Source: Hyphomicrobiales bacterium (GTDB lineage Bacteria; Pseudomonadota; Alphaproteobacteria; Rhizobiales; Rhizobiaceae). From it: 64,000 bases of DNA. The notes beneath the pieces are model-generated. The model made no database searches. It was not told where the DNA came from and was given only the letters and a program-made list of their open reading frames with translations. Location of the stretch: assembly GCA_900465675.1 (NCBI GenBank), contig UBJR01000004.1:186001-250000 (forward strand), in the 5' to 3' direction. The translations under genes and the position numbers were made by a program. The first letter of the stretch is position 1. Every line of letters starts with the position of its first letter. This document shows, one piece after another, positions 9,116 to 18,006 of the stretch.

Positions 9116-10477
9116 TTATCGCTTGAGGTTGACGAGGACGTCCATGATGTCCGAACCCGTCTGAAAGACCTTGGAATTGGCCGTGTAGCTGCGCTGCGAC
9201 TCGATCATTTCGGTCAGCTCGCCGGCGAGGTCGACGTTCGAGCCTTCGAGCGCGCCGGCCTGGAGGGTGCCGAGACCGTTGGTCTGCGGGAAGCCGGTGA
9301 CAGTGACGCCGGAGCGGCCGTTCGCCTGATAAACGTTGCCGCTAAGCAGCGTCAGCTCGTCCGGGCTTGCAACGGTTGCGAGAGGAATGCGGAAAACCGG
9401 CTTCGGGTCGCCTTCCTTGTAGTTCGCGTAGACCGTACCATCCTTGTCGATGGTGACACCGGTTACTTCGCTTGCGGCCTGGCCATTCGGCGAACCGGTG
9501 CCGCTGCTGGCAGAAGCCTTCTGTGTGTACTTCGAGAGATCGAGATCGATGTTGAGATCGCTCTTTGTATCGGCGATTGCGAGATTGCCGGTGATCGTGC
9601 CGGCAGCAGGATCCGCAGCGTCGGTGATCAGACCGCCGGTGGCGTTGAAGGCCATTGTGCCAGAAGCGACCAGCGAATCGGGCATCGGCGAATAGGGGAA
9701 CGAACTTGTGCCCGATGCTGCTGCGCCATCCTTACGATAAATAGCAACGTCCCAAGTGCCAGATGTCGCCGATGTCGGCGGAGTCGTCGTATTGTCGGCA
9801 GCCGTCGCTGCGGCGGACTTCGTGAAGTAGAAGTCGTATTGAACCTTGCCGCCAAGCTTGTCGAACACAACCATCGAGGTCTTGAAGGTGTTGGACACGC
9901 CGGCTGCCGTAGCGCCCGGATCTTGGTTGGCGCTTGGCAGATCGGTTGCAGCAACGACGGGCATGTCAGAATTCAGATTGCCCGAGAACGTTGCCAACGT
10001 GGATTCGATCGCGGTCAGACCTGTCTGGTTGACGTTAACAGGAACCAGACCATCGAAGCCGTTGACGACGACTGCCGGCGGGCCGGCCGTGTAGGGGTAG
10101 CCCATCAGCGTGAAGCCGGCGGCGTTGACCAGATTGCCGTTCTTGTCCTTGGTGAAATCGCCGGCGCGGGTCAGAACCGAGGTTCCGTCCGGGCTCTGGA
10201 CGATGAAGAAGCCGTCGCCCGAAATGGCGAGGTCGGTGCCTGAAGTCGTGTAGGAGAGGTCACCCTGGGCAGTCACGGACTGGCGGACGGACGTCTGAAC
10301 ACCACCGGAATTGTAGTTCCCGGCCGTGGAGGGCAGGACGAGCGACGAGAATGCCGTCGATACCGACTTGTAGCCCGTGGTGTTTGCGTTCGCGATATTG
10401 TCGGCGACGGTGCTCAGGCGGTTCGCCTGGGCGTTCATGCCGGACACTGCCGTCTTCATGCTGCCAAAAATGCTCAT
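9116..10477 (-). CDS. flgE: Hook protein FlgE
   Basis: This 453-residue protein shows the FlgE pattern: N-terminal MSIFGSMKTAVSGMNAQANR with NIANANTTGYKS, a long beta-rich middle, and a C-terminal helix SNVDLAGELTEMIESQRSY ending in DVLVNLKR. It polymerises into the flexible hook outside the outer membrane. It is the first gene of flgE-flgK-flgL-flaF-flbT-flgD-fliQ-flhA-fliR and follows rem by 126 bases. In Sinorhizobium this operon depends on Rem, and the same is likely here. Confidence 0.94.
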   Translation of the reverse strand: MSIFGSMKTAVSGMNAQANRLSTVADNIANANTTGYKSVSTAFSSLVLPSTAGNYNSGGVQTSVRQSVTAQGDLSYTTSGTDLAISGDGFFIVQSPDGTSVLTRAGDFTKDKNGNLVNAAGFTLMGYPYTAGPPAVVVNGFDGLVPVNVNQTGLTAIESTLATFSGNLNSDMPVVAATDLPSANQDPGATAAGVSNTFKTSMVVFDKLGGKVQYDFYFTKSAAATAADNTTTPPTSATSGTWDVAIYRKDGAAASGTSSFPYSPMPDSLVASGTMAFNATGGLITDAADPAAGTITGNLAIADTKSDLNIDLDLSKYTQKASASSGTGSPNGQAASEVTGVTIDKDGTVYANYKEGDPKPVFRIPLATVASPDELTLLSGNVYQANGRSGVTVTGFPQTNGLGTLQAGALEGSNVDLAGELTEMIESQRSYTANSKVFQTGSDIMDVLVNLKR

Positions 10478-10547
10478 CTGAAAACCTCGTTTTCCTTGAT
10501 AGTCCGGAGAGTATTTGGCGGGCCTTGCGTGAAGCTGTCTGGTGCGG

Positions 10548-10575
10548 GCGGTGCTTTGGAAATCTTAAGCACCGC
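10548..10575 (-). terminator. Hairpin between rem and flgE (weak terminator or 5' leader structure)
   Basis: A 9-bp perfect stem (GCGGTGCTT paired with AAGCACCGC, loop of ten bases) lies 29 bases after the rem stop. No T-run follows on the minus strand, so a classical Rho-independent terminator is doubtful. It may shield the 3' end of rem mRNA or lie in the leader of flgE. Confidence 0.35.
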
Positions 10576-10603
10576 TGCCGCGCGGCGAGGCCCGTCGCTG
10601 AAA

Positions 10604-11275
10604 TCAGTTCCAGTCGATGCAGTAACCGAGGAAGCGCTTGGAATCGACGGGATCGACACCGAGCTTCTTACGCAGCTTCTTGCGCAGCTTCGAGATGTGG
10701 CTTTCGACGACGTTCTCTTCGACTTCCTCGTCGAAGATGCCGTAGATGGCGTTGAAGATCTGGGTCTTCGTAACGCGGCGGCCGCGGTTTGCGATCAAAT
10801 ATTCGAGGATGCGGCGCTCGCGGCGCGGCAACGCAAAGACCTCACCGTGGATCTCGGGATCGCGGCCGTCCGAGAAGACGCGGATGCCGCCGATATCGGT
10901 GTGGCTTGCAATCGCTTTCAGGCGGCGGCGGATAGCCGCGGCCCGGGCGAGAATTTCGCGGGGATGGACGGGCTTGCGAACCACGTCATCGACGCCACAA
11001 TCAAAAAGTGCAAGCGTCGTTTCAAGCGACGGCTGATCGCTGACTGCAATCACCGGCGCCTGCGAACGGTCGCGGATGGCCCGCGGCAACTCGAAGGTTT
11101 GCTGGCCCTGGCCAATCAGAAACGCCTCGACGGCCTGGATATCCGAATCCGCCGCCGTCTGTACCCACTCACCAAATTCGCTTGGATCAAAACCGGTCGA
11201 AGGGATGCCTTCCCGGCCAAATAGAGATGTATATCCATCTTTAACGAGCTCTCGCTCATCAACCACGACGATCAT
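10604..11275 (-). CDS. rem: OmpR-type transcriptional activator of motility, Rem
   Basis: The 223-residue protein has a receiver-like domain (residues 1-118) and a C-terminal winged-helix DNA-binding domain (about 128-220, with [22 protein letters not shown] and [13 protein letters not shown]). It matches Rem, the activator of late flagellar and motility genes in Sinorhizobium, by position and architecture. The receiver keeps an acidic pair at residues 6-7 (DE) and a lysine in VVRKP, but the strand that should end in the phosphorylated Asp reads VEAFLIG, so that residue is missing. Rem therefore probably works without phosphorylation and is controlled by its level. It has its own 281-base upstream region with a CtrA-type site. 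Confidence 0.93.
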   Translation of the reverse strand: MIVVVDERELVKDGYTSLFGREGIPSTGFDPSEFGEWVQTAADSDIQAVEAFLIGQGQQTFELPRAIRDRSQAPVIAVSDQPSLETTLALFDCGVDDVVRKPVHPREILARAAAIRRRLKAIASHTDIGGIRVFSDGRDPEIHGEVFALPRRERRILEYLIANRGRRVTKTQIFNAIYGIFDEEVEENVVESHISKLRKKLRKKLGVDPVDSKRFLGYCIDWN

Positions 11276-11367
11276 TCGTCCGCCTCCGAATCAGTGTGGC
11301 ACTTCAATGATCTATGGGTACGAATCGCGTGAATCTGGAACAAGGTGTTGGAAGTTAATGGCGGGAA

Positions 11368-11383
11368 TTAATAGTTGATTAAC
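11368..11383. promoter_or_regulatory. Candidate CtrA-binding site upstream of rem
   Basis: The sequence TTAA-N7-TTAAC is perfect here (TTAATAGTTGATTAAC), centred about 100 bases upstream of the rem start codon. A weaker copy (TTAA-N7-TAAA) lies at 11454-11468. The motif is the known full CtrA box of alphaproteobacteria. Binding is inferred. Confidence 0.55.
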
Positions 11384-11556
11384 TTTTGTGTCCCGATTTG
11401 CTCTACATATAGTAGGCCACCTCAGTTATGCACACAAAAATTTCGTGGAAAAGTTAACGACCGGTAAATTAGGTCTTGCGTGGCCAGATTCTGGCGGATT
11501 CCTGCCACATTTTGACACGATTCCGCTTTGTTCTCTTTTTGCTATTTTTGATTGCA

Positions 11557-12141
11557 TCAATTCTGGCAGAAGTTGCTCGCATTAGGAGTCCACTTGCCGT
11601 AGCCGGTGGCGACCAGATTGGCGATGACCCGGCACACATACTGCTTCTGCGCGGGGTCGTTGTTGGGTCCGGCGTGGTATCTGGCTACCGCCATCGTCCA
11701 GGTCTCGTGACGATCGTGAAGGTTGCGGAGGAACTTCGCTGCGTATTCGACATTGGTGTGCGGGTCGAACATCTCTTCAGCAGAGCGGAAGTTTTCGCCA
11801 TGAAAGTAATGGTTGATCTGCATGCAGCCGATATCGATGAGTTTGACGCCCGCTTTGGTGGCCGAATAATACTGCCGCATGGCATCTTCTTCGGAAGGCG
11901 GAAACACCGCCTTGCCTTCGATATTGAGAGCGAAGGGATACAACGATCCCTTGCGTCCCGTCTCCGTCAGACCCACCGAATAGAGAATGCCTTCGGGGAT
12001 ACCGTACTTGGCCGCGGCCGACTGGATTTCCTTCTCGCAGGCGCCGTTATAGGCAGCCGCTTCAGAGGTAAACGCTGCCAGAGCTGCCGCTGCCAGCGGC
12101 GCCAGAAGCAACGTCTTCCACACCGGTCTCAGTTGCGCCAT
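11557..12141 (-). CDS. Periplasmic lytic transglycosylase of the flagellar cluster
   Basis: The chosen ATG at 12141 has a GGAGG five bases upstream; an earlier ATG at 12153 is in frame but less well placed. The 194-residue product has a signal peptide (about residues 1-30, ending TSEAAA) and a lysozyme-like fold of the SLT type, with catalytic Glu expected in VGLTETG, plus IDIGCMQINHYFHG and AVARYHAGPNN. It would open peptidoglycan for rod passage, the job done by the missing half of FlgJ; SltF of Rhodobacter is a comparable separate enzyme. The first 80 bases overlap the 3' end of fliK in another frame, so it is translated as the last gene of the motB-motC-fliK operon. Confidence 0.88.
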   Translation of the reverse strand: MAQLRPVWKTLLLAPLAAAALAAFTSEAAAYNGACEKEIQSAAAKYGIPEGILYSVGLTETGRKGSLYPFALNIEGKAVFPPSEEDAMRQYYSATKAGVKLIDIGCMQINHYFHGENFRSAEEMFDPHTNVEYAAKFLRNLHDRHETWTMAVARYHAGPNNDPAQKQYVCRVIANLVATGYGKWTPNASNFCQN

Positions 12142-13471
12142 CGAAGCCTCCATTCCCTCGCTGTGCTGTCTGCGACTGACGCTCGCGCGCCTCGCCGCCC
12201 TGGCCCTGCTGCAGGGACTGCTGACCCGACTGGCTCTGTGCGTTTGCCTGAGTGCCGGTATCGGCCTTTTCGACAGGCGCCATGCTGATCGTCACGTTGT
12301 CGACCGTATAGCCCTGGCTGCGCAGCGACTCGAGGATCTTGCTGTGATCCTCCTTGAGCTGACGGTAGGCCGCTCCCGATTCGACCTTGAGATCGACATT
12401 CAGCGCATCGCCGGACAGGCGCATCGTCGCCGTAACCAGACCGAGATCAATCGGCGTCATCTGGATTTTCAGCGTGTTGACGACCTTGCCCGTGCTGGTC
12501 CATTCGGCTGCATTGGACAGCGCCGAACCCGGCTGCATGGCCTGCGCCCACTCCTTGTCGCCGCTGATCGCCGCGGTGACGGAAGCGGAATTCTGAGCCA
12601 AACCGATGTAGCGGCGCGATTCAAGCACGGTGACGTTCTCGACATCGCCCTTGCTCTTCACGCCCTGCTCGCCATGATCTTCGGTGCCGATGTGGATATC
12701 CATCGACTGCCCGCGGCCATCGGCGCGGCTCAGGCGGAATGTCTTGCCATCAGAGGCCTCGGCACCCTCGGTACCGGGAACGGCATTGTCGGCTGCCTTG
12801 GAAACACCTACCGCAGCCAGCGCGTCGCTGACATGCGATGCGGCCTTACCACCAGCGTCGATGGCATCGGCCTTCTTGTCCTTGCCGACGGCGCCGTCAT
12901 CCCTGGTCTTGACGGACGAGCCCTGCGCAGCCGCAGCGATAACGACGGGCACCTGCGGGCCGTCTTTCTGCAGGAGATCGAGCGCATCGCTTGCGGCGTC
13001 CTCGCCGTCACCCTTATCTGTCTTCTTTGTCTCGTCGCCCTTTGCAGGCTTGGTGCTCTTCGTCGCATGCGGCAGCGCGTCATCGGCGAGCGTCTCCGCC
13101 GCGTCCTTCTTGATGGCGTCCTTCGCCTGTTCGATCGCTTCCTTGACCTGATCCTTCAGCGACTTGCCCATCGCGACCGTTTCCGGCTTCACCGCCGCCT
13201 GCTCCTTCAGCGACGCGTCGCTGAGATCGATAACAGGCTTGGCATGGGGGCGAGAGCGGGCAAGTGCGGCAGCATCGGCCTCACTGGGCCCACCTGCATT
13301 CGACGCAGCGTTGGCATCATTCGGATTCTGCCCGTTGTCGCCGGCCTTCGAAAGCACGTCGGAAAAGCCGCCGCCCTTGCGGCCGTCGTCGTCTTTCCCA
13401 ACCGGGCGATTGGATTTCGCTGACGGCGCCTCAACCGGTGCCGCTCCCCCCGAAACGCTGATATCCATCAT
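12062..13471 (-). CDS. fliK: Hook-length control protein FliK (formerly MotD)
   Basis: The 469-residue protein has a long low-complexity N-terminal region rich in Ala, Asp, Lys and Gly, and a C-terminal FliK domain at about residues 325-405 (VNTLKIQMTPIDLGLVTATM, then LKEDHSKILESLRSQGYTVD). The tail is Gln/Gly/Ser-rich. FliK measures hook length and switches export specificity through FlhB. In Sinorhizobium the gene was first named motD from its place after motC, then shown to be FliK. It follows motC by one base and overlaps the lytic transglycosylase start. Confidence 0.92.
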   Translation of the reverse strand: MMDISVSGGAAPVEAPSAKSNRPVGKDDDGRKGGGFSDVLSKAGDNGQNPNDANAASNAGGPSEADAAALARSRPHAKPVIDLSDASLKEQAAVKPETVAMGKSLKDQVKEAIEQAKDAIKKDAAETLADDALPHATKSTKPAKGDETKKTDKGDGEDAASDALDLLQKDGPQVPVVIAAAAQGSSVKTRDDGAVGKDKKADAIDAGGKAASHVSDALAAVGVSKAADNAVPGTEGAEASDGKTFRLSRADGRGQSMDIHIGTEDHGEQGVKSKGDVENVTVLESRRYIGLAQNSASVTAAISGDKEWAQAMQPGSALSNAAEWTSTGKVVNTLKIQMTPIDLGLVTATMRLSGDALNVDLKVESGAAYRQLKEDHSKILESLRSQGYTVDNVTISMAPVEKADTGTQANAQSQSGQQSLQQGQGGEARERQSQTAQRGNGGFDGATETGVEDVASGAAGSGSSGSVYL

Positions 13472-13472
13472 C

Positions 13473-14783
13473 TCAATTGCTTTCTTGGCTCAACAACTTG
13501 TCGATATCGTCAAGTTTGGACCGGCTCGCAGCCATAAAGGATTTGTAGGCAGGATCGGCATTCTGCTGACCCTGGCTGCTGTCTGCCGGGAGTGCCTGCG
13601 CCGCGCCATCGTCAACCACCTCCGAAGGGGCGGTCGGCGACTGCGATTCGGCGTCCGTAGTAACAGCTGCCTGTTCTGAAGTATTCGCTTCATTAGAAGA
13701 AGTAGAATCCTTGGCTTGCGTCAAGCTTGCAGGGTCAGGCGCTTTCAATACTTGTTCGGCTACCGAGCGGGCTGCGGCGCGCAGAGCCTTGTCGCGATCC
13801 GAGAGATCGCCGTCTGCGACCTTGCCGATGTGCTGGGCGGCCGAATCGACATCCGGCGTCGAGACCGACGCCATGTTGCCGTAGAAGCTTGCCAGGGCGC
13901 CAAGCGGATCGGTGTCGCCCCCAGACAGAGTCTGTGCGTGCTCGGCAGCAGTTTTGGCGAGTTCCACCTTGCCGGCAATGCCGGCCGCGCGGGCGATACG
14001 CAGATAAACCTCGCGCTGACGCGCATCATCCATGAAACCGAGAATGCTGACGACGTCCTCCGGCTTCACGTCATGCTCGTGATCGACGATCAGCTTGACG
14101 AACAGGTCGGCAAACTGGCTCGCATAGGGAGAATGCAGGAAGCGGCGGACATAGCGCTGCGAGTAGGCCATGCCCTTGTCGACCAATCCGGCCTCGACGC
14201 TGATCGCCACCGAGCGGCGCAAGGCCGCCTCCTCGACAATGGTGCCGGGCGCAGACAGCCGCGCCTGATCGTAGAGCTTCAATGCCTCGAGCGGGCTGCG
14301 CGCCACCATGACATTGCCGCCAACCAGCGACAGATAGGGACCGATTTTCTTGTCGCGGTATTCGTTGGCCGTTTCGACCAGCGTCTTGGCAACCAGCAGT
14401 CCCTTGCCGCTCAGATACTTCCGCAACACGTCGGTGACACGATTGTCGAAATAGCCGTTGACGTCACGCGACACCAGGTATTCCAGCGTCGCCGGATTGC
14501 CGCCGCTCATCGCGTAGACGAGCGCCGCATCAACGTTGCGATCATCGTCATAGACCGACGCATCGACCGAGCGCAGACGCTGATCGATCGTGCCCAGCAT
14601 GAAGCGCTGCATTTCGGCAGCAGAATGATCGCCAAGAACCACGGAATCCTGCACGAATTGCAGCGAGCGCAGCATCTTGTAGGGCGCCAAATCCTCCTGC
14701 TCATCCGCAACGGCTACGGCCGGCGCTGCAAGCGCCAGTCCGAGCATGAGGGAGAGAAGATGATGGTGCTTGCTGCGCGCCAT
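13473..14783 (-). CDS. motC: Periplasmic motility protein MotC
   Basis: This 436-residue protein begins with a signal peptide (about residues 1-26, LLSLMLGLALAAPAVAVADE) and is otherwise helical, ending in an Ala/Ser/Gln-rich region. It matches MotC, a rhizobial protein that binds the periplasmic part of MotB and controls motor speed. The family is specific to Rhizobiales. It starts three bases after the motB stop and one base before fliK, so its stoichiometry is tied to MotB. Confidence 0.92.
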   Translation of the reverse strand: MARSKHHHLLSLMLGLALAAPAVAVADEQEDLAPYKMLRSLQFVQDSVVLGDHSAAEMQRFMLGTIDQRLRSVDASVYDDDRNVDAALVYAMSGGNPATLEYLVSRDVNGYFDNRVTDVLRKYLSGKGLLVAKTLVETANEYRDKKIGPYLSLVGGNVMVARSPLEALKLYDQARLSAPGTIVEEAALRRSVAISVEAGLVDKGMAYSQRYVRRFLHSPYASQFADLFVKLIVDHEHDVKPEDVVSILGFMDDARQREVYLRIARAAGIAGKVELAKTAAEHAQTLSGGDTDPLGALASFYGNMASVSTPDVDSAAQHIGKVADGDLSDRDKALRAAARSVAEQVLKAPDPASLTQAKDSTSSNEANTSEQAAVTTDAESQSPTAPSEVVDDGAAQALPADSSQGQQNADPAYKSFMAASRSKLDDIDKLLSQESN

Positions 14784-14786
14784 GGT

Positions 14787-16055
14787 TTATCCCTGGTCCG
14801 CCTGAACGAGGATTTCGATACGGCGGTTTGCGGCGTTCAACGGATCATCTGGAAGCTTGAGCTTGCGATCGGCAAAGCCGGATACCTGCGAGACGCGCTG
14901 CTCGCCCAAGCCACCACGAACGAGCATGTAATAGGCCGCCTGAGCGCGATCCATCGACAGGCGCCAGTTTTCGTTGTCTGCGCCCTTATACTGACGGCCA
15001 TCGGTATGGCCACGGATCACCACCGCGCCCTGGCGCGCCTTCAGGATCTCGCCCAGCTTTTCCATGACCTGCACCATTTCCTTGCGGGGAACGGCCGAGC
15101 CGACGTTGAACATCGAGTCATTGCCCTGGTCGGACAGGCTGACGAGCAATCCACCTTCGGACGGGGTTACCGTCAGGCCTTCGGCGAGCTTGCCGCCGAC
15201 CCCGCTGATCTGTTTGGTAATTTCCTGCTTCAGCTCATCGGCCTGCTTCTGCTCTTCGGCCTGCTTTTGCGCATCCTGCTGCTTGTCGGCCTCGGTATCT
15301 GCCGGCTTCTGATCGGACTTCTTGTCGGCCGCCTTTTCGTGAGGCTGATCGGCAGGCTTGGCATCGGCAGATTGGTCTTCAGGCTTCTGCTCCTCGAGCT
15401 TGGCAAGCTCTGCAGCATCCGGCTGCTCCTTGACGTCCTTGGTCGCCGGCGTCTTGCCAGGATTGTCGGCGCGCGTCACTTCGACCTGCTTGGTCCAGAA
15501 ATCCGGATCGAAAGGATCGCGATAGGCCTCGCCGCCGTCGGCACCGGTAGCAGGGCCGGAATCGGCCGCACCGCCCTCGCCCTTGGCGCTGACGTTAGCC
15601 TGCTGTCCGACTTCCTGGGCGATTTCGGCCAGAACGGAATAGGGATTCTCGAAGAAGTCGGCTTCGGAGTAGTTCGTCTGATCGCCTGACGTCGAGGTCT
15701 GGTCGTCGCCGCTGGCGGCAGAGGCGCCCTGCGTCTGCTGCTCTTCCTTCTGCTTCGACTTGTCCTTCGTCTCCTCGCCCTCAGCCGTATCGACAGGCTT
15801 CTTCAACCCCTTTTCGGTGGGCTTTTCGTCGGCAAGCTTGATCGGGTTGAAATAGGTCGCAACGGAGGCTTTCGTCTCCTCGTTTGCAGCATTGACCAGC
15901 CACATGACGAGGAAGAACGCCATCAGGGCGGTCATGAAGTCGGCGTAAGCGATCTTCCAGGCGCCGCCATGCGCGCCATCATGATCGCCACCACCATGTT
16001 TCTTGATGATGATGACTTCATTTTTGCCGTGGTGGTGATTTTCGCTCTCACTCAT
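14787..16055 (-). CDS. motB: Flagellar stator protein MotB
   Basis: The N-terminal region has a His/Lys/Gly-rich cytoplasmic tail and one membrane segment (WKIAYADFMTALMAFFLVMW) containing Asp39, the proton-binding residue. Residues about 60-280 are a long charged, Glu/Lys/Gln-rich periplasmic linker. The C-terminal OmpA-like peptidoglycan-binding domain is clear (AVVIRGHTDGRQYKG, SMDRAQAAYYMLV). At 422 residues it is longer than enteric MotB (about 310), mainly because of the linker, which is the region that MotC contacts in Sinorhizobium. motA is separate, 17 kb away, on the plus strand. The start overlaps the FliH-like gene by four bases. Confidence 0.95.
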   Translation of the reverse strand: MSESENHHHGKNEVIIIKKHGGGDHDGAHGGAWKIAYADFMTALMAFFLVMWLVNAANEETKASVATYFNPIKLADEKPTEKGLKKPVDTAEGEETKDKSKQKEEQQTQGASAASGDDQTSTSGDQTNYSEADFFENPYSVLAEIAQEVGQQANVSAKGEGGAADSGPATGADGGEAYRDPFDPDFWTKQVEVTRADNPGKTPATKDVKEQPDAAELAKLEEQKPEDQSADAKPADQPHEKAADKKSDQKPADTEADKQQDAQKQAEEQKQADELKQEITKQISGVGGKLAEGLTVTPSEGGLLVSLSDQGNDSMFNVGSAVPRKEMVQVMEKLGEILKARQGAVVIRGHTDGRQYKGADNENWRLSMDRAQAAYYMLVRGGLGEQRVSQVSGFADRKLKLPDDPLNAANRRIEILVQADQG

Positions 16056-16690
16056 TCCAGAACTTTCTTCAAGCTGGCAGACCAGGCAGAAATACGTGTG
16101 ACGAGAACGGAGCCATCAACCTCGACAATGAGGTCGACGTCATCCGTCTCAATGTGCCGCAGAAGGCCGGATTTTTCTCCGAGCGCCTTCTCCAGCGATG
16201 CGAAAAGATTGGCGGGACCCTTGACGATCACCACGCCGGCCGCGCCATCGAGAATTGCCTCTTTCAGAAGCACCGCAAGATCTGCGACAGCCTGCTCCGC
16301 GACAGCCTCCGTCACAACGGGCGCGATCGCCTTGGCGGCGGCGGCGCTGACAAGTTCCGCCACTTCGAAGGCGATGCCCGACAATCTGGCAGCGAGAAGG
16401 ACCGCGAGTTCCTGCTCATACTTCTCTTTCAGCTCATCGAGCTGCCGCTGATAGCCAAGCTCGGCAGCCTGCAGCTGGTCCGCGTGGGTCTTGGAGAGAG
16501 CAGACGTTGCCGCGGCGTGGCCCTCGGCATAGGCAGAGCGGCGTTCAGCCTCGAGATCGACTGCAGGTTCTTCTGCGAAATCTGCAAAGCCCCCAAACGC
16601 CTCTTCGGCGAAGTCGGACGCTTCGGGTGCCGGGGCGACCGGCTTAATATCACTGAAATCCTTGAGATAGCGGGATAGCATCGCGCTCAT
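16052..16690 (-). CDS. FliH-like export ATPase regulator (candidate)
   Basis: The 212-residue product (ATG at 16690; a GTG at 16699 is also in frame) has an acidic N-terminal region, a central coiled coil about residues 48-95 and a C-terminal domain (LSGIAFEVAELVSAAAAKAIAP, then VVIVKGPANLFASLE and LIVEVDGSVLVTRISAW) like that of FliH/HrpE/YscL. FliH binds the FliI ATPase and holds it inactive until it docks at the export gate. In enterics fliH adjoins fliI; here it heads the motB-motC-fliK operon, 14 kb from fliI. The identification rests on domain pattern and length and is fairly good, though the gene is often left as hypothetical in rhizobia. Confidence 0.8.
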   Translation of the reverse strand: MSAMLSRYLKDFSDIKPVAPAPEASDFAEEAFGGFADFAEEPAVDLEAERRSAYAEGHAAATSALSKTHADQLQAAELGYQRQLDELKEKYEQELAVLLAARLSGIAFEVAELVSAAAAKAIAPVVTEAVAEQAVADLAVLLKEAILDGAAGVVIVKGPANLFASLEKALGEKSGLLRHIETDDVDLIVEVDGSVLVTRISAWSASLKKVLE

Positions 16691-16820
16691 CGACCACACC
16701 CGGTATCTGCAAAAAGCTGCGGCATGCCTGCGCCCCGTTCAAACCAATTCTGACCGCCGCTTCACAGAACTGAGGCAGCCTTGCCTGGAACCTAGAAAGT
16801 CAAACTTGCGCGAGGATGAA

Positions 16821-16840
16821 TGGCGGGCACTTGCCCGCCA
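16821..16840 (-). terminator. Hairpin downstream of flaD
   Basis: A 9-bp perfect inverted repeat (TGGCGGGCA/TGCCCGCCA, two bases between) lies 15 bases after the flaD stop. There is no T-run on the minus strand, so termination may be partial or the structure may simply protect the mRNA end. Confidence 0.5.
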
Positions 16841-16854
16841 GCTGAGCCAGATTA

Positions 16855-17802
16855 CTATTCGAGCAGGATCAGGATGTTGCCGGCGGAATTGTTAAGAATG
16901 TTCATCGCTTCGGTCGCGATGTTCAACTGTGCCTGGATTGCCGTCTGACGAGTCGATGCCTCATCCATATCGGTATCGACAAGCGCACCCACCGTGGTGT
17001 CGAGCGAGTCCATCATCTTGTTCACATAGTCCGACCGGGCATCGACCTGGTTCTTCATGATGCCGAGACCGGCCGCTGTGGTGTTCAGACCGGAGAGGAC
17101 CTTTTCAACGACAGCCTGCATGTCGGCCAGATTCTGCGGTGTCGTGCTGTCAGAAAGCGAGATCTGGCTGCCGGTCGCGGGGGTCGTCGAGTTTGCGTTC
17201 AGCAGGAAGTACTGGTTGCCGCTGCCAGTTCCCGGATCGATGTCCTTGGTCAGCAGACCCTTTGACGCGTCGCGCGTATCGATCATGACCAGGCTCGATG
17301 ATGGAAAGCTGATGTTCTGCGGGTAGAACTGGCCGTTAGCGCCGCGGATATAGCCACCGATCACCGAGCGGGTATCCGGAATGACCGAGTTGTTGTTGTA
17401 GAGCCAGTTCTCGCCCGAGAAGCTGGTACCGGTAACGCCCGACTGGAGCTGCGACAAATACTGCTGCAGTGTGGTGTTCAGCTTGTCACGGTCATTCGCC
17501 GGGTCGGCGGCGGAAACGAGCGTAGCCTTGATATTGCTGACCAGGTCGATCAGCGAGTCCATGGTCGTATAGGTCGTATCGACCTTCGCCGCACCAAGGC
17601 CAAGCGCATCATCGATCGTCTTCAGCGAGCTGCCGTCGGTGCGCAGGGTCTGCGCGTAGGACCAGTATGTGGCATCGTCCGCAGCAGTCTGGATCCGTAG
17701 TTCCGATGAAATCTGCTGCTGAATTTTATCGGAGTCCTTGCCGAGGCCCCGCATGATGTTCAGTGCGGTCAGGGCAGCCGGGTCTTGAATGGTATAGGCC
17801 AT
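16855..17802 (-). CDS. flaD: Divergent flagellin (FlaD)
   Basis: The 315-residue protein has flagellin N- and C-terminal domains but departs clearly from its three neighbours. It begins MAYTIQDPAALTALNIMRGL rather than MTSILTN-type, and ends NSAGNILILLE instead of the LFR ending of FlaA/B/C. The conserved core segments LGLGAAKVDTTYTTMDS and GTSFSGENW are kept. It is the last of four tandem flagellin genes and has its own 299-base upstream region with the shared flagellin element and a TTAA-N7-TTAA site. The letter follows Rhizobium usage by position. It is probably a minor filament subunit. Confidence 0.9.
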   Translation of the reverse strand: MAYTIQDPAALTALNIMRGLGKDSDKIQQQISSELRIQTAADDATYWSYAQTLRTDGSSLKTIDDALGLGAAKVDTTYTTMDSLIDLVSNIKATLVSAADPANDRDKLNTTLQQYLSQLQSGVTGTSFSGENWLYNNNSVIPDTRSVIGGYIRGANGQFYPQNISFPSSSLVMIDTRDASKGLLTKDIDPGTGSGNQYFLLNANSTTPATGSQISLSDSTTPQNLADMQAVVEKVLSGLNTTAAGLGIMKNQVDARSDYVNKMMDSLDTTVGALVDTDMDEASTRQTAIQAQLNIATEAMNILNNSAGNILILLE

Positions 17803-17830
17803 CTGTCGATCTCTTGAATGAATGGGAAAG

Positions 17831-17872
17831 GGACAGACCGGTAACCGGCAGCGACAGATTATGGCTTCATGC
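17831..17872 (-). promoter_or_regulatory. Shared flagellin upstream element, flaD copy
   Basis: Reading the minus strand, GCATGA is followed after 18 bases by CCGGTTACCGG and CTGTCCC, about 30-70 bases before the flaD start. The same order of blocks is found upstream of flaA, flaB and flaC. The CCGG block could be part of a promoter or of the mRNA leader; this cannot be decided from sequence. Confidence 0.45.
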
Positions 17873-17924
17873 CCCCGGCAAAGCGGCCGGTGCGTCGCAG
17901 TAACAAATCAACTCGTTGGTGAAA

Positions 17925-17939
17925 TTAACCCAACTTTAA
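17925..17939. promoter_or_regulatory. Candidate CtrA-binding site upstream of flaD
   Basis: TTAACCCAACTTTAA fits TTAA-N7-TTAA exactly and lies about 125 bases upstream of the flaD start, just upstream of the shared flagellin element. Confidence 0.45.
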
Positions 17940-18006
17940 TCATAGTTTCAAGGGTTGAGGCCCCTCGGGACGCCGAAACTTGAAAACGCATTTAAGTACA
18001 TGTTTT

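Noticed and set aside
12344..13423. 359-codon open frame on the plus strand
   Set aside because: Antisense to the low-complexity part of fliK; no independent support.
13716..15689. 657-codon open frame on the plus strand
   Set aside because: Antisense to motC and motB; shadow of their codon bias.
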